This document shows positions 47,865 through 55,793 of a DNA stretch of 64,000 bases, one piece after another. Below the pieces are notes generated by a model that made no database searches, had not been told where the DNA came from, and saw nothing but the letters and a program-made list of their open reading frames with translations. Each line of letters opens with the position of its first letter. Within the stretch, counting starts at the first letter, position 1. Made by a program: the position numbers and the translations under genes. The DNA comes from Morganella psychrotolerans (lineage in GTDB: Bacteria > Pseudomonadota > Gammaproteobacteria > Enterobacterales > Enterobacteriaceae): assembly GCF_001676055.1 (NCBI RefSeq), contig NZ_LZEX01000045.1:62001-126000 (forward strand). The letters run 5' to 3'.

Positions 47865-47954
47865 ATGATGAATAATAAAATTACAGCCCGGTTATCACAC
47901 AATGCTTTTTGGTGGCGCACAACGTGCGGCGCCGGTTTTGTTATGTCATTTTAA
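47865..47954 (+). CDS. Tandem-Trp leader peptide of trpS paralog
   Basis: A 29-codon frame (MM NNKITARLSHNAFWWRTT, then CGAGFVMSF) with consecutive Trp codons at 47910-47915, lying 85 bases before a tryptophanyl-tRNA synthetase gene and immediately before a terminator-like hairpin. Two Trp codons in so short a peptide, next to competing RNA stems, is the layout of an amino-acid attenuator like trpL. The ribosome site is weak. The Trp-tRNA supply would set where the ribosome stalls. Confidence 0.7.
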   Translation: MMNNKITARLSHNAFWWRTTCGAGFVMSF

Positions 47955-47990
47955 TTTTAACAAATCGCCGCCGGAGTGCGGCGATTTCGT
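47911..47990 (+). promoter_or_regulatory. Tryptophan attenuator (1:2, 2:3, 3:4 stems)
   Basis: Stem 1:2: CGCAC (47916-47920) with GTGCG (47924-47928), extended by GG/CC. Stem 2:3 (antiterminator): GCGGCG (47926-47931) with CGCCGC (47966-47971). Stem 3:4 (terminator): AAATCGCCGC (47962-47971) with GCGGCGATTT (47978-47987) followed by CGTTT. The stems are mutually exclusive, and a ribosome stalled on the Trp codons would block 1:2 and favour the antiterminator. Confidence 0.68.
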
Positions 47991-48039
47991 TTAAGGTATT
48001 CACTCTGGCGGCCTCTGATAGTATTCAAGAGGAAATAAT

Positions 48040-49053
48040 ATGCCAGCTCATCAAACCAAGCCGATTATCCTGACCGGCGACCGTATTACCGGGCCATTGC
48101 ACCTTGGTCATTATATCGGCTCCCTGCATCAGCGCGTTTTACTGCAACATTCATCCACTCAATATGTGCTGATGGCCGATTTACAGGGCCTGACTGATAA
48201 CGGAGCACATCCGGAAAAAGTTAACCGCTATCTGTATGATGTGGTTGCCGATTATCTGGCAGTCGGTATCGATCCCGCTCTGTCGGTGATTTGTCTGCAA
48301 TCCGCACTGCCCGCGCTGGCGGAACTGACACTGCTGTATCTCAATCTGGTGACGGTTTCGCGCCTTGAGCGCAATCCAACCGTTAAACATGAAATCATTC
48401 AAAAGCAATTTACCCGAACTGTTCCGGCGGGGTTTCTTATCTATCCGGTAAGCCAGGCGGCAGACATTTCAGCATTCAAAGCTGAACTGGTGCCTGTAGG
48501 GGAAGATCAGTTGCCGATGATTGAACAAACCAATGAAATCGTCAGTAAAGTAAACAGTATTACCGGTGAGCCGCTGCTGATGCATTGCCGCGCACAGGTC
48601 GGTAAAGCCGGAAGGTTGCCCGGCATTGACGGTAACGGGAAAATGTCAAAATCCCTCGGGAATGTGATCAATTTGTCTGTCAGTGAGGATGATTTAACCC
48701 GCGCGGTGAATGCGATGTTTACTGATCCGCAGCATCTACGGGTGTCTGATCCCGGGCGGATTGAGGGAAATGTCGTATTTACCTATCTTGATGCGTTTCA
48801 TCCGGATACTGCCCTGGTTTCTGATCTGAAAGCACAGTATCAGGGCGGCGGATTGGGTGACCGGCAGTGTAAAATTGTACTGAATGATTGTTTGCAGACA
48901 CTGCTGGCACCGGTTCGTGAGGAGCGGGCACGTCTGATGGCGGATAAACATTATCTGCTTTCGGTTATCCGCAGCGGCACGGAAAAGGCGCGCGAAGTGA
49001 CACAGAAGACACTGGATCAGGTAAAGCGGGGCATGGGACTGTTTGTTATCTGA
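48040..49053 (+). CDS. trpS: Tryptophanyl-tRNA synthetase (second copy type)
   Basis: A 337-residue class I synthetase. HLGHY (HIGH motif) near residue 22, GEDQLPMIEQT, and KMSKS in DGNGKMSKSLGN are intact, so it should be active. The housekeeping trpS of enterobacteria lies beside dam-rpe-gph; that locus is not in this window, so this is inferred to be a paralog. AGAGGAAA precedes the ATG. It follows its own Trp attenuator, so it should be induced when charged tRNA-Trp is low. A role in resistance to TrpRS inhibitors such as indolmycin is possible but unproven. Confidence 0.9.
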   Translation: MPAHQTKPIILTGDRITGPLHLGHYIGSLHQRVLLQHSSTQYVLMADLQGLTDNGAHPEKVNRYLYDVVADYLAVGIDPALSVICLQSALPALAELTLLYLNLVTVSRLERNPTVKHEIIQKQFTRTVPAGFLIYPVSQAADISAFKAELVPVGEDQLPMIEQTNEIVSKVNSITGEPLLMHCRAQVGKAGRLPGIDGNGKMSKSLGNVINLSVSEDDLTRAVNAMFTDPQHLRVSDPGRIEGNVVFTYLDAFHPDTALVSDLKAQYQGGGLGDRQCKIVLNDCLQTLLAPVREERARLMADKHYLLSVIRSGTEKAREVTQKTLDQVKRGMGLFVI

Positions 49054-49117
49054 TTGACGGATCATGCGGATTAAACCGGATGCGATTGATTACCGTTTCC
49101 GGTAGGTTTACTATATG

Positions 49118-49142
49118 AACCATATCTGTTTCATATATGGTT
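49118..49142. promoter_or_regulatory. Palindromic operator candidate before ParD-like gene
   Basis: AACCATAT (49118-49125) and ATATGGTT (49135-49142) with a nine-base centre, 20 bases before the GTG of a ribbon-helix-helix-type protein. It suits autoregulation. Confidence 0.45.
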
Positions 49143-49161
49143 TATCAGTAAAGGATTTCAC

Positions 49162-49368
49162 GTGGGTATTGTTAAAATCTCCGATGAATTACATGTTTAT
49201 CTGCGCCGTGCGAGCAATGTAATGTCACGCTCAATCAATGCACAGGCGGAATTCTGGATAAAAATCGGTATGCAGGCTGAAATGAATCCCGATAAAACCT
49301 TCACAATGCTTATCAGTGAGATGCTGGAAAAAGAGTCACTGAGCCGGAAAGGAGAGCAGCATGAGTAG
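49162..49368 (+). CDS. ParD-like (ribbon-helix-helix) small protein
   Basis: A 68-residue protein: MGIVKISDELHVYLRRASN, then RSINAQAEFWIKIGMQAE and a charged tail. This matches the ParD-like family (PF11903 type), related to antitoxin DNA-binding domains. GTG start with AAAGGA upstream. Its end overlaps the start of a methionine aminopeptidase gene by 8 bases, a conserved pairing in other bacteria as I recall. There is no ParE toxin. Confidence 0.7.
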   Translation: MGIVKISDELHVYLRRASNVMSRSINAQAEFWIKIGMQAEMNPDKTFTMLISEMLEKESLSRKGEQHE

Positions 49369-50137
49369 TATCGTTATTAAGACAGCCGCAGAAATCGAAC
49401 TGATGCGGGAATCAGGTCGTTTGCTGGCACAGGTTTTTGCCATGCTTGATGATTTCATTAAGCCGGGGGTTTCCACTCTGGCAATCAATGACAAAGTTGA
49501 AGATTATATTGTTAATACACTTCAGTCCCGTCCTGCCAGCAAAGGTCAGTACGGGTTTGAATATGTGCTGAATACCTCACTGAATGAAGTGGTGTGCCAT
49601 GGTGTGCCGAAAGCGGATGAACTGGTAAAAGATAAAGATATTATCAATGTGGACATCACTCTGGAAAAAAATGGCTTTATTGCCGATTCCAGTAAGATGT
49701 ATGTAATGCCGGAAGCCTCTCCGCTGGCGAAAAAACTGGTGAAAGCGACTTACGAAGCGATGTGGGAAGGTATTCAGCAGGTAAAACCGGGTGCCACACT
49801 CGGTGATATCGGCTCTGCCATTCAGCACTATGCGGAGTCACGCGGTTACAGTGTGGTGCGCGAATATTGCGGGCACGGGATCGGGCGTGAAATGCATGAA
49901 TCGCCGCAGGTGCTGCACTATGGTGTCCGTGGTCAGGGCACTGAGCTCAAAGAGGGGATGACCTTCACGATTGAGCCGATGATCAACCAGGGCGGTGCTA
50001 AGATTAAAACCAAGAAAGATGGCTGGACAGTTGTCACGCGGGATAAAAAATTATCTGCGCAATCCGAGCACACGATTGTGGTGACGGCAACCGGTTATGA
50101 AGTGCTGACGCTGCGTGCGGATGAAACACTGCGCTGA
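49361..50137 (+). CDS. map: Type I methionine aminopeptidase (paralog)
   Basis: A 258-residue MetAP. All five metal ligands are found: Asp in NVDITLEKNG, Asp in IADSSKMY, His in YCGHGIGREMHE, Glu in FTIEPMI and Glu in SEHTIVV. The housekeeping map lies by rpsB in enterobacteria, so this is probably a second copy. AAAGGAGAGCAGC precedes the ATG, and translation is coupled to the ParD-like gene. It ends before a bidirectional terminator. Confidence 0.9.
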   Translation: MSSIVIKTAAEIELMRESGRLLAQVFAMLDDFIKPGVSTLAINDKVEDYIVNTLQSRPASKGQYGFEYVLNTSLNEVVCHGVPKADELVKDKDIINVDITLEKNGFIADSSKMYVMPEASPLAKKLVKATYEAMWEGIQQVKPGATLGDIGSAIQHYAESRGYSVVREYCGHGIGREMHESPQVLHYGVRGQGTELKEGMTFTIEPMINQGGAKIKTKKDGWTVVTRDKKLSAQSEHTIVVTATGYEVLTLRADETLR

Positions 50138-50163
50138 TCCACCAGATACAGAGAGTGTTAGTG

Positions 50164-50190
50164 AAAAACCCGGCTGCGACCGGGTTTTTT
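50164..50190. terminator. Bidirectional terminator between map and tetR
   Basis: AAAAACCCGG (50164-50173) and CCGGGTTTTT (50180-50189), six-base loop, between convergent genes. Confidence 0.85.
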
Positions 50191-50201
50191 CATATTTAAT
50201 G

Positions 50202-50794
50202 TCAGGCGCGTAAAAAACGCAGAAACTGTTCGTATAATACCGGCCCGAGAGTATTCACATCATAATCGCGGGAGTGCGGCAGGATATCGACGGCGCATGC
50301 ATGCCGTGATAAATAATCATGGCAGTGATATCCGGATGTGTGACCTGCCATATTCCGAGTTGCTCACCTTCGGCGATCAGCGCGAGTAATTGCTTCAGTA
50401 CGGCATTTTCATGCTCATTTTCCTGCTGATGAAAGCCCTGATGAAACAGAACATCATGCAGCGTCTGCTTTTCTGCGTACGCGGTGACAGAGCGCTCACA
50501 CCAGGCCGCCAGTTTTGCATTCACATCACCGGCAGCACAGGCATCTGTTGCCTGCTGAGTTTGTGATAAAAACCATTTCATATAGCGCTGACGCAGCGCC
50601 TCATAAATATCCGGCTTGGCGGTAAAATAGTGATAATACGTGCCTTTGGCAACGCCGGCGCGCGCCACAATATCGCTGACAGTGGTCGCATCAAATCCCT
50701 TTTCCAGGAACAGTGCTTCGGCGGCATCCATCAGTTCATTGATCCGGACGTCGGCAGGTTTAAAACGAGGTTTGTGTTCCGCTGACGGAGTCAT
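50202..50794 (-). pseudogene. TetR-family repressor, frameshifted near C-terminus
   Basis: The N-terminal helix-turn-helix is intact (LFLEKGFDATTVSDIVARAG then VAKGTYYHYFTAKPDIYEAL). The first frame reads to IIYHGMHA and then goes wrong, stopping at 50255. In the next frame AVDILPHSRDYDVNTLGPVL and YEQFLRFLRA continue to a stop at 50202. Restoring one base near 50296 (a GG reduced to G on the minus strand) gives HGMHGAVDILPH and a 197-residue protein. It is divergent from an MFS exporter whose promoter holds a matching dyad. Confidence 0.85.
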
Positions 50795-50887
50795 AAACGC
50801 GCCTTATATAACGGAAAACAGGGATTATGCCATTTCCGGCAGATTAACGCGAAAAAAACAGACAAATAAAAATCGTTCTCATTTGGA

Positions 50888-50916
50888 TTGACCGTCGGTC
50901 GGTCGATGTGTATTCT
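50888..50916 (+). promoter_or_regulatory. MFS gene promoter with overlapping TetR operator
   Basis: TTGACC (50888-50893), 17 bases, TATTCT (50911-50916). The dyad GACCGTCGGTC (50890-50900), extended by GGTCGA, fills the start of the spacer, so repressor binding would block polymerase. Confidence 0.7.
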
Positions 50917-50938
50917 GCATCAGAGAAAGGAGAACAAC

Positions 50939-52417
50939 ATGAACCGAATTCGTTATTTTGCCGTCACCACGGCTATCTGTCTGGGGACGTTTATGGCAAC
51001 GCTGGATATCAGTATTGTCAATGTGGCACTTCCTGCTATTCAGCATGAGCTGAATACGTCAATGGTGTCATTGCAATGGTTGATTGATGCTTATGCATTG
51101 TGTTTATCCGCCCTTATTCTCTCTGCCGGACCGCTCAGTGACCGCTGGGGGCGGAAAAAAATGTGGCTGACCGGCGTGGTGATTTTCACACTCGGCTCAT
51201 TACTCTGCGCACTCGCCGGAGAGCTGACATTATTACTGGCGGGACGGATTGTGCAGGGGATTGCGGCGGCATTACTTATCCCCGGAGCGCTGTCGCTTAT
51301 CTCTCACACCTTTACCGACAGTCAGCAGCGGATCCGCGTGATAGGTGTCTGGTCAGCCGTCAGTGCGCTGTCACTGATTGTCGGGCCGATACTCGGCGGG
51401 GTACTGGTACATACCACCGGCTGGGAAGGTATTTTTCTTATCAATATCCCGATAGGTATTATCACTTTTCTGCTGGGTGCGTATGGTATCAGCGAAAGCG
51501 CGGATCCGGAGAAAGCTGCGTTTGACCCGGCAGGACAACTACTGAGTATTGCCGCACTTGGTGCGGTGACTTACGGGCTGATTGAGGCGGGCAGCCGGGG
51601 CTGGCTGCATCCGGTGACACTATCGGCGGTTATCGGCGGTATTATTTTATTTTTAGTCTTTTTAGTCACCGAAAGCCGTGTGGCGCGCCCGCTTTTGCCG
51701 CTGACGGATTTTAAACAGCGGGACTATCGTCATTACAACCTTGCTTCATTTGTAATTGGTTTTTCCGCCTATACCAATGTCTTTTTTATTGCGCTGTTTT
51801 TACAAAAAGCACAGGGCTGGAATGCGTTGGAAGCGGGATTACGTATGTCGCCGGAATTTATTGCGATGGCGCTGTTTTCATTTTCCTTTGGTCAGATCTC
51901 CCGCACATTCAGCATTAAACAGATCCTCGGTACTGGTCTGGTGCTGACGGCAGGTGCGTGTGCGCTGATGACTACGCTGACACCAAACACACCTTATGTT
52001 GCCACAGGTCTGATGCTGTTTATGCTTGGTACGGGGATGGGCTTATCGATTCCGGCAGTCGGCGCGCTGATTATGCATACGGCCGATCCCGCACGCTCAG
52101 GTGTTGCCTCTGCCACACTGAATATGATGCGCCAGACCGGGATGACACTGGGGATAGCACTGCTCGGCACACTGATGACTCAGCGCGCGGTAACACTTGC
52201 CCGGGGAAGTAATCTGGCGGATGCGGAACAGCTGATTACCGGTACACAGGGACAGGAGCTGACAGCGGCGGTACAAAATAGTCTTTATGAGGCGTTTGCC
52301 GGAGGATTCAGTCTGGCGATGGCGGGCGCAGCATTGTCGGCAGCATGGGTATTTATCCTGATTTTTTATCCCCGTCACCACAAAATCCGGCAGGAAAACG
52401 GGAAAATAACCTCATAA
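50939..52417 (+). CDS. DHA2-family MFS drug exporter (14 TM)
   Basis: A 492-residue membrane protein. Motifs of the EmrB/QacA group: LDISIVNVALPAIQHEL in helix 1, the helix 2-3 loop GPLSDRWGRKKMW, and the antiporter motif around LIVGPILGGVLV. About 14 hydrophobic segments can be counted. AAGGAG precedes the ATG at 50939. A TetR-type repressor is divergent and an operator overlaps the promoter, so it should be inducible by a substrate, unknown here. Confidence 0.88.
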   Translation: MNRIRYFAVTTAICLGTFMATLDISIVNVALPAIQHELNTSMVSLQWLIDAYALCLSALILSAGPLSDRWGRKKMWLTGVVIFTLGSLLCALAGELTLLLAGRIVQGIAAALLIPGALSLISHTFTDSQQRIRVIGVWSAVSALSLIVGPILGGVLVHTTGWEGIFLINIPIGIITFLLGAYGISESADPEKAAFDPAGQLLSIAALGAVTYGLIEAGSRGWLHPVTLSAVIGGIILFLVFLVTESRVARPLLPLTDFKQRDYRHYNLASFVIGFSAYTNVFFIALFLQKAQGWNALEAGLRMSPEFIAMALFSFSFGQISRTFSIKQILGTGLVLTAGACALMTTLTPNTPYVATGLMLFMLGTGMGLSIPAVGALIMHTADPARSGVASATLNMMRQTGMTLGIALLGTLMTQRAVTLARGSNLADAEQLITGTQGQELTAAVQNSLYEAFAGGFSLAMAGAALSAAWVFILIFYPRHHKIRQENGKITS

Positions 52418-52478
52418 CAGAGAAGGGCTATCCGGGGCGGTTATTTTGTGTTTAATTAGTCAGTAATCAAATTAACAC

Positions 52479-52604
52479 TATACCCAACGTCATTCAGGAT
52501 GCAGGAAGGCGGCAAGGGAAGACAGACGGGGAGCATACACATGTATGTGACCCGGCTAGCTGAGCGCAGCCAACAAACCTGCAGTTTGAATGAATAAGGG
52601 TATA
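52479..52604 (+). repeat. ERIC element, full length (126 bp)
   Basis: TATACCCAACGTCATTCAGG to TGAATGAATAAGGGTATA with the core GGGGAGCATACACATGTATG. It lies between the MFS gene and leuE, 34 bases before the leuE start. Confidence 0.85.
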
Positions 52605-52638
52605 TAAAGCAGATATCGTGCTGACACGCGGAGACGTC

Positions 52639-53277
52639 ATGTTTGAACAACTGGGCATACTGAATATCGGGACATATTTAATCGGCGCCATTTTTATCAT
52701 CCTGGTTCCCGGTCCTAATTCGCTGTATGTCCTGAAATCCAGCGCAACATTCGGTTATAAAAAAGGCTATCAGGCCGCGTTCGGTGTATTTGTCGGGGAT
52801 GCGGTTCTGGTATTTTTGTCATTCCTGGGTGTGGCGTCTGTCATTAAAGCGTCTCCGCTATTATTTACCGCAGTGCGTTATCTCGGCGCGGCCTATCTGC
52901 TTTATCTGGGATTAAAAATTCTCTATGCCACCTTTATTCAGAAACAGGGCGATCATGACGATAAGCCCCTGCGGGTGGAGAATGCTTTTAATAAAGCGCT
53001 GATACTGAGCCTGACAAATCCGAAAGCTATTCTGTTTTATGTCTCTTTTTTTATACAGTTTATTGATTTTAACTATGCCCATCCCGGGATAAGTTATGCG
53101 GTTCTGGCGCTGCTTCTGGAAGCGATAAGCTTTATTTATCTCTCCTTTTTAATTTACAGCGGTGCCAAATTATCCCAATTTTTCCGCCATAAAAAACAGG
53201 TGGCGAAAGCCGGTAACAGTACTATCGGGTTATTTTTTATGGGATTTGCCGCCAAGCTGGCGTTATTTACGGCATGA
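52639..53277 (+). CDS. leuE: Leucine efflux protein LeuE (LysE/RhtB family)
   Basis: A 212-residue inner-membrane exporter, the same length as E. coli LeuE (YeaS). The motif [11 protein letters not shown] near residue 25 and [20 protein letters not shown] are characteristic, with six hydrophobic helices. The ATG at 52639 (MFEQLGILN) has GGAG five bases upstream. Any transcript from the MFS side crosses the ERIC copy. Confidence 0.9.
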   Translation: MFEQLGILNIGTYLIGAIFIILVPGPNSLYVLKSSATFGYKKGYQAAFGVFVGDAVLVFLSFLGVASVIKASPLLFTAVRYLGAAYLLYLGLKILYATFIQKQGDHDDKPLRVENAFNKALILSLTNPKAILFYVSFFIQFIDFNYAHPGISYAVLALLLEAISFIYLSFLIYSGAKLSQFFRHKKQVAKAGNSTIGLFFMGFAAKLALFTA

Positions 53278-53343
53278 GACAGAAATAACAGATAATACAA
53301 ATAACAGGCACTGATGGTGTTGATTTCAGGTCAGGTACAGGCG

Positions 53344-53443
53344 TGATAACGGGCAGGCGAACGAAAAGCGTAAGCGCCATGGATGGCGCTTCCCGAGCGC
53401 ACATGGACGTGTTTACAGCGTCTTTTCGTTTTGCCCGTTATCA
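53344..53443. repeat. 100-bp interrupted palindrome with two ATGGA hairpins
   Basis: Outer arms TGATAACGGGCA (53344-53355) and TGCCCGTTATCA (53432-53443), inner arms AACGAAAAG (53360-53368) and CTTTTCGTT (53422-53430). Inside are AGCGCC-ATGGAT-GGCGCT (53373-53390) and CAC-ATGGAC-GTG (53400-53411). As RNA both would show AUGGA in a loop, the form bound by CsrA. Function unknown. Confidence 0.6.
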
Positions 53444-53481
53444 GCAGACCCGGAACTTTGCAGAAAATCCCGCTATACTAT

Positions 53482-54087
<606 letters not shown>

Positions 54088-55533
54088 TCAGGGATTACCG
54101 GCAGAGGTCAGCATGGTTTTTTCCGGTTCATCTTCAGGGGTTTGATTTAATAACAACTCTTCATTATGTAAATCCAGATACCCCTGCAAACTAAGCTGAT
54201 AACGGCGCACACCTTCCACATAGCGGTAAGCTTCGTGTCCCCGCGCGTAGCCATAAGGCAGATTCTGATAATAGGCTTTTTTACTCAGCAGCGGCAGGCG
54301 GGATTTCACATCCAGCCAGCTGTCAGGATCTGCACCCTGCATTTCTGTCAGTCTGCGCACATCCAGCATATGTCCGTAACCCATATTGTATGCCGCCAGG
54401 GCAAACCAGATTTTTTCATCTTCAGCAATGGAGTCCGGTAATTTATCCATCAGATAATTAATATAAGTGCCACCGCCTTTGATGCTCTGTTCCGGGTCGA
54501 GGCGATCCTCAATACCGAAAAAAGCCGCCGTCGGACGCGTCAGCATCATTATGCCGCGCACACCGGTCGGAGAGGTGGCAGTCGGGTTCCAGTGCGATTC
54601 CTGCCAGGCAATAGCGGCGAGCACCTGCCAGTCCATCTTTCCGGCGTATTTCTCGAACAGCGGGCGGTATTTGGCTAACTGTGTGTTGATCGCGGTGATA
54701 AAGGTTTTGGTATCCACATAATTGAACTGGTTCATGTGGCTGAAATATTTTTCTTCCAGGCGTGCCAGGGTATCGCCTTCACTGGTCTGATTGAAAAAAT
54801 CGAGGAGGGCAGCATTCAGGCTGCTGTCCTCACTGCGTTTCAGATACCAGGTCATGGGCTGATTTTCGGTGACTTCAAAAGCGACCGCCACATTCGGATG
54901 AATATGCTGCTCCTGCGCCACACTGACGGAGTCACTGACCACATAATCGATCTCGCCTTTCGCCAGCTGTTGCAGCAGGCGGTTGCTGTTTATATCATCA
55001 ACCTCGCGGATCTCCAGATCCGGGTATTTTTCATTTTTCAGCTTTTGCAACAGGCGTGCGTGTGCGCTGCCGGTCGTGACATAGACCGGCGAGCCGAGAT
55101 CCCCCAAATCACGCGGGCGCTTATTTCCCATGCGATACAGCAGTTGCTGGGCAACGGTGTAATATGCCGGGCCGCTCATGGCGGAATTCAGGCGATCTTC
55201 ATTGTAAATCAGCCCCGCCGCCAGCAGATCGGCATCATTGTTATTCAGGTCATCGAACAGGTCATTGACGCCGTCGCGTTCCTGAACCACCAGCTTTACG
55301 CCGAGATAGTCGGCAAAGCGCTGCGCCAGTTCATAATCAAACCCGCTGGCCTGTCCCTGCTTATTAAAGGTAATAAGCGGTGAGGCCATCGCGCTGACCC
55401 GCAGCTCTCCCCGGGCAAGGATCCGGTTGAGCTGCTGTTGCTGCGTCGGCCAGCTGATATTGATGGCGATCAGCGCCGCAGAAAAGAGGGCGACGATGAC
55501 GATAACAACATAATTTATTTTTTTATGTACCAA
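54088..55533 (-). CDS. mltF: Membrane-bound lytic transglycosylase F
   Basis: A 481-residue protein (518 in E. coli). An N-terminal membrane/signal segment (residues 6-27), a periplasmic binding-protein-type domain ([19 protein letters not shown]...), and a C-terminal SLT domain with the catalytic Glu in [11 protein letters not shown], followed by [10 protein letters not shown] and [12 protein letters not shown]. It cleaves peptidoglycan at the outer membrane. tadA and purL flank it as in E. coli. Confidence 0.95.
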   Translation of the reverse strand: MVHKKINYVVIVIVALFSAALIAINISWPTQQQQLNRILARGELRVSAMASPLITFNKQGQASGFDYELAQRFADYLGVKLVVQERDGVNDLFDDLNNNDADLLAAGLIYNEDRLNSAMSGPAYYTVAQQLLYRMGNKRPRDLGDLGSPVYVTTGSAHARLLQKLKNEKYPDLEIREVDDINSNRLLQQLAKGEIDYVVSDSVSVAQEQHIHPNVAVAFEVTENQPMTWYLKRSEDSSLNAALLDFFNQTSEGDTLARLEEKYFSHMNQFNYVDTKTFITAINTQLAKYRPLFEKYAGKMDWQVLAAIAWQESHWNPTATSPTGVRGIMMLTRPTAAFFGIEDRLDPEQSIKGGGTYINYLMDKLPDSIAEDEKIWFALAAYNMGYGHMLDVRRLTEMQGADPDSWLDVKSRLPLLSKKAYYQNLPYGYARGHEAYRYVEGVRRYQLSLQGYLDLHNEELLLNQTPEDEPEKTMLTSAGNP

Positions 55534-55696
55534 AGGCGTTTCTCACCAGTTACACAAAGCGGATATATACGTGCATAAATTACCATGGTTATATTTCCAG
55601 TAATCGGACATTTTGCTCAAGATTCTGCCAGTGTGCAACTTTATTCCGCTCCCGGGGGCTGAGATTCAGAAAAAATAACGGGATAAAAAAAACGTC

Positions 55697-55735
55697 ACGC
55701 AAACGGTTTCGTCGGCGTCAGTATTGCTCTATACT
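55697..55735 (+). promoter_or_regulatory. PurR box and promoter of purL
   Basis: ACGCAAACGGTTTCGT (55697-55712) closely matches the PurR operator. It overlaps the -35 region of a promoter whose -10 is TATACT (55730-55735). Hypoxanthine or guanine would repress through PurR. Confidence 0.8.
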
Positions 55736-55793
55736 GTGCCCGTTTCCCCCCGGGCCGATGGCTCAGCGTGTTAAAAAGAGAGAACTGACAATT

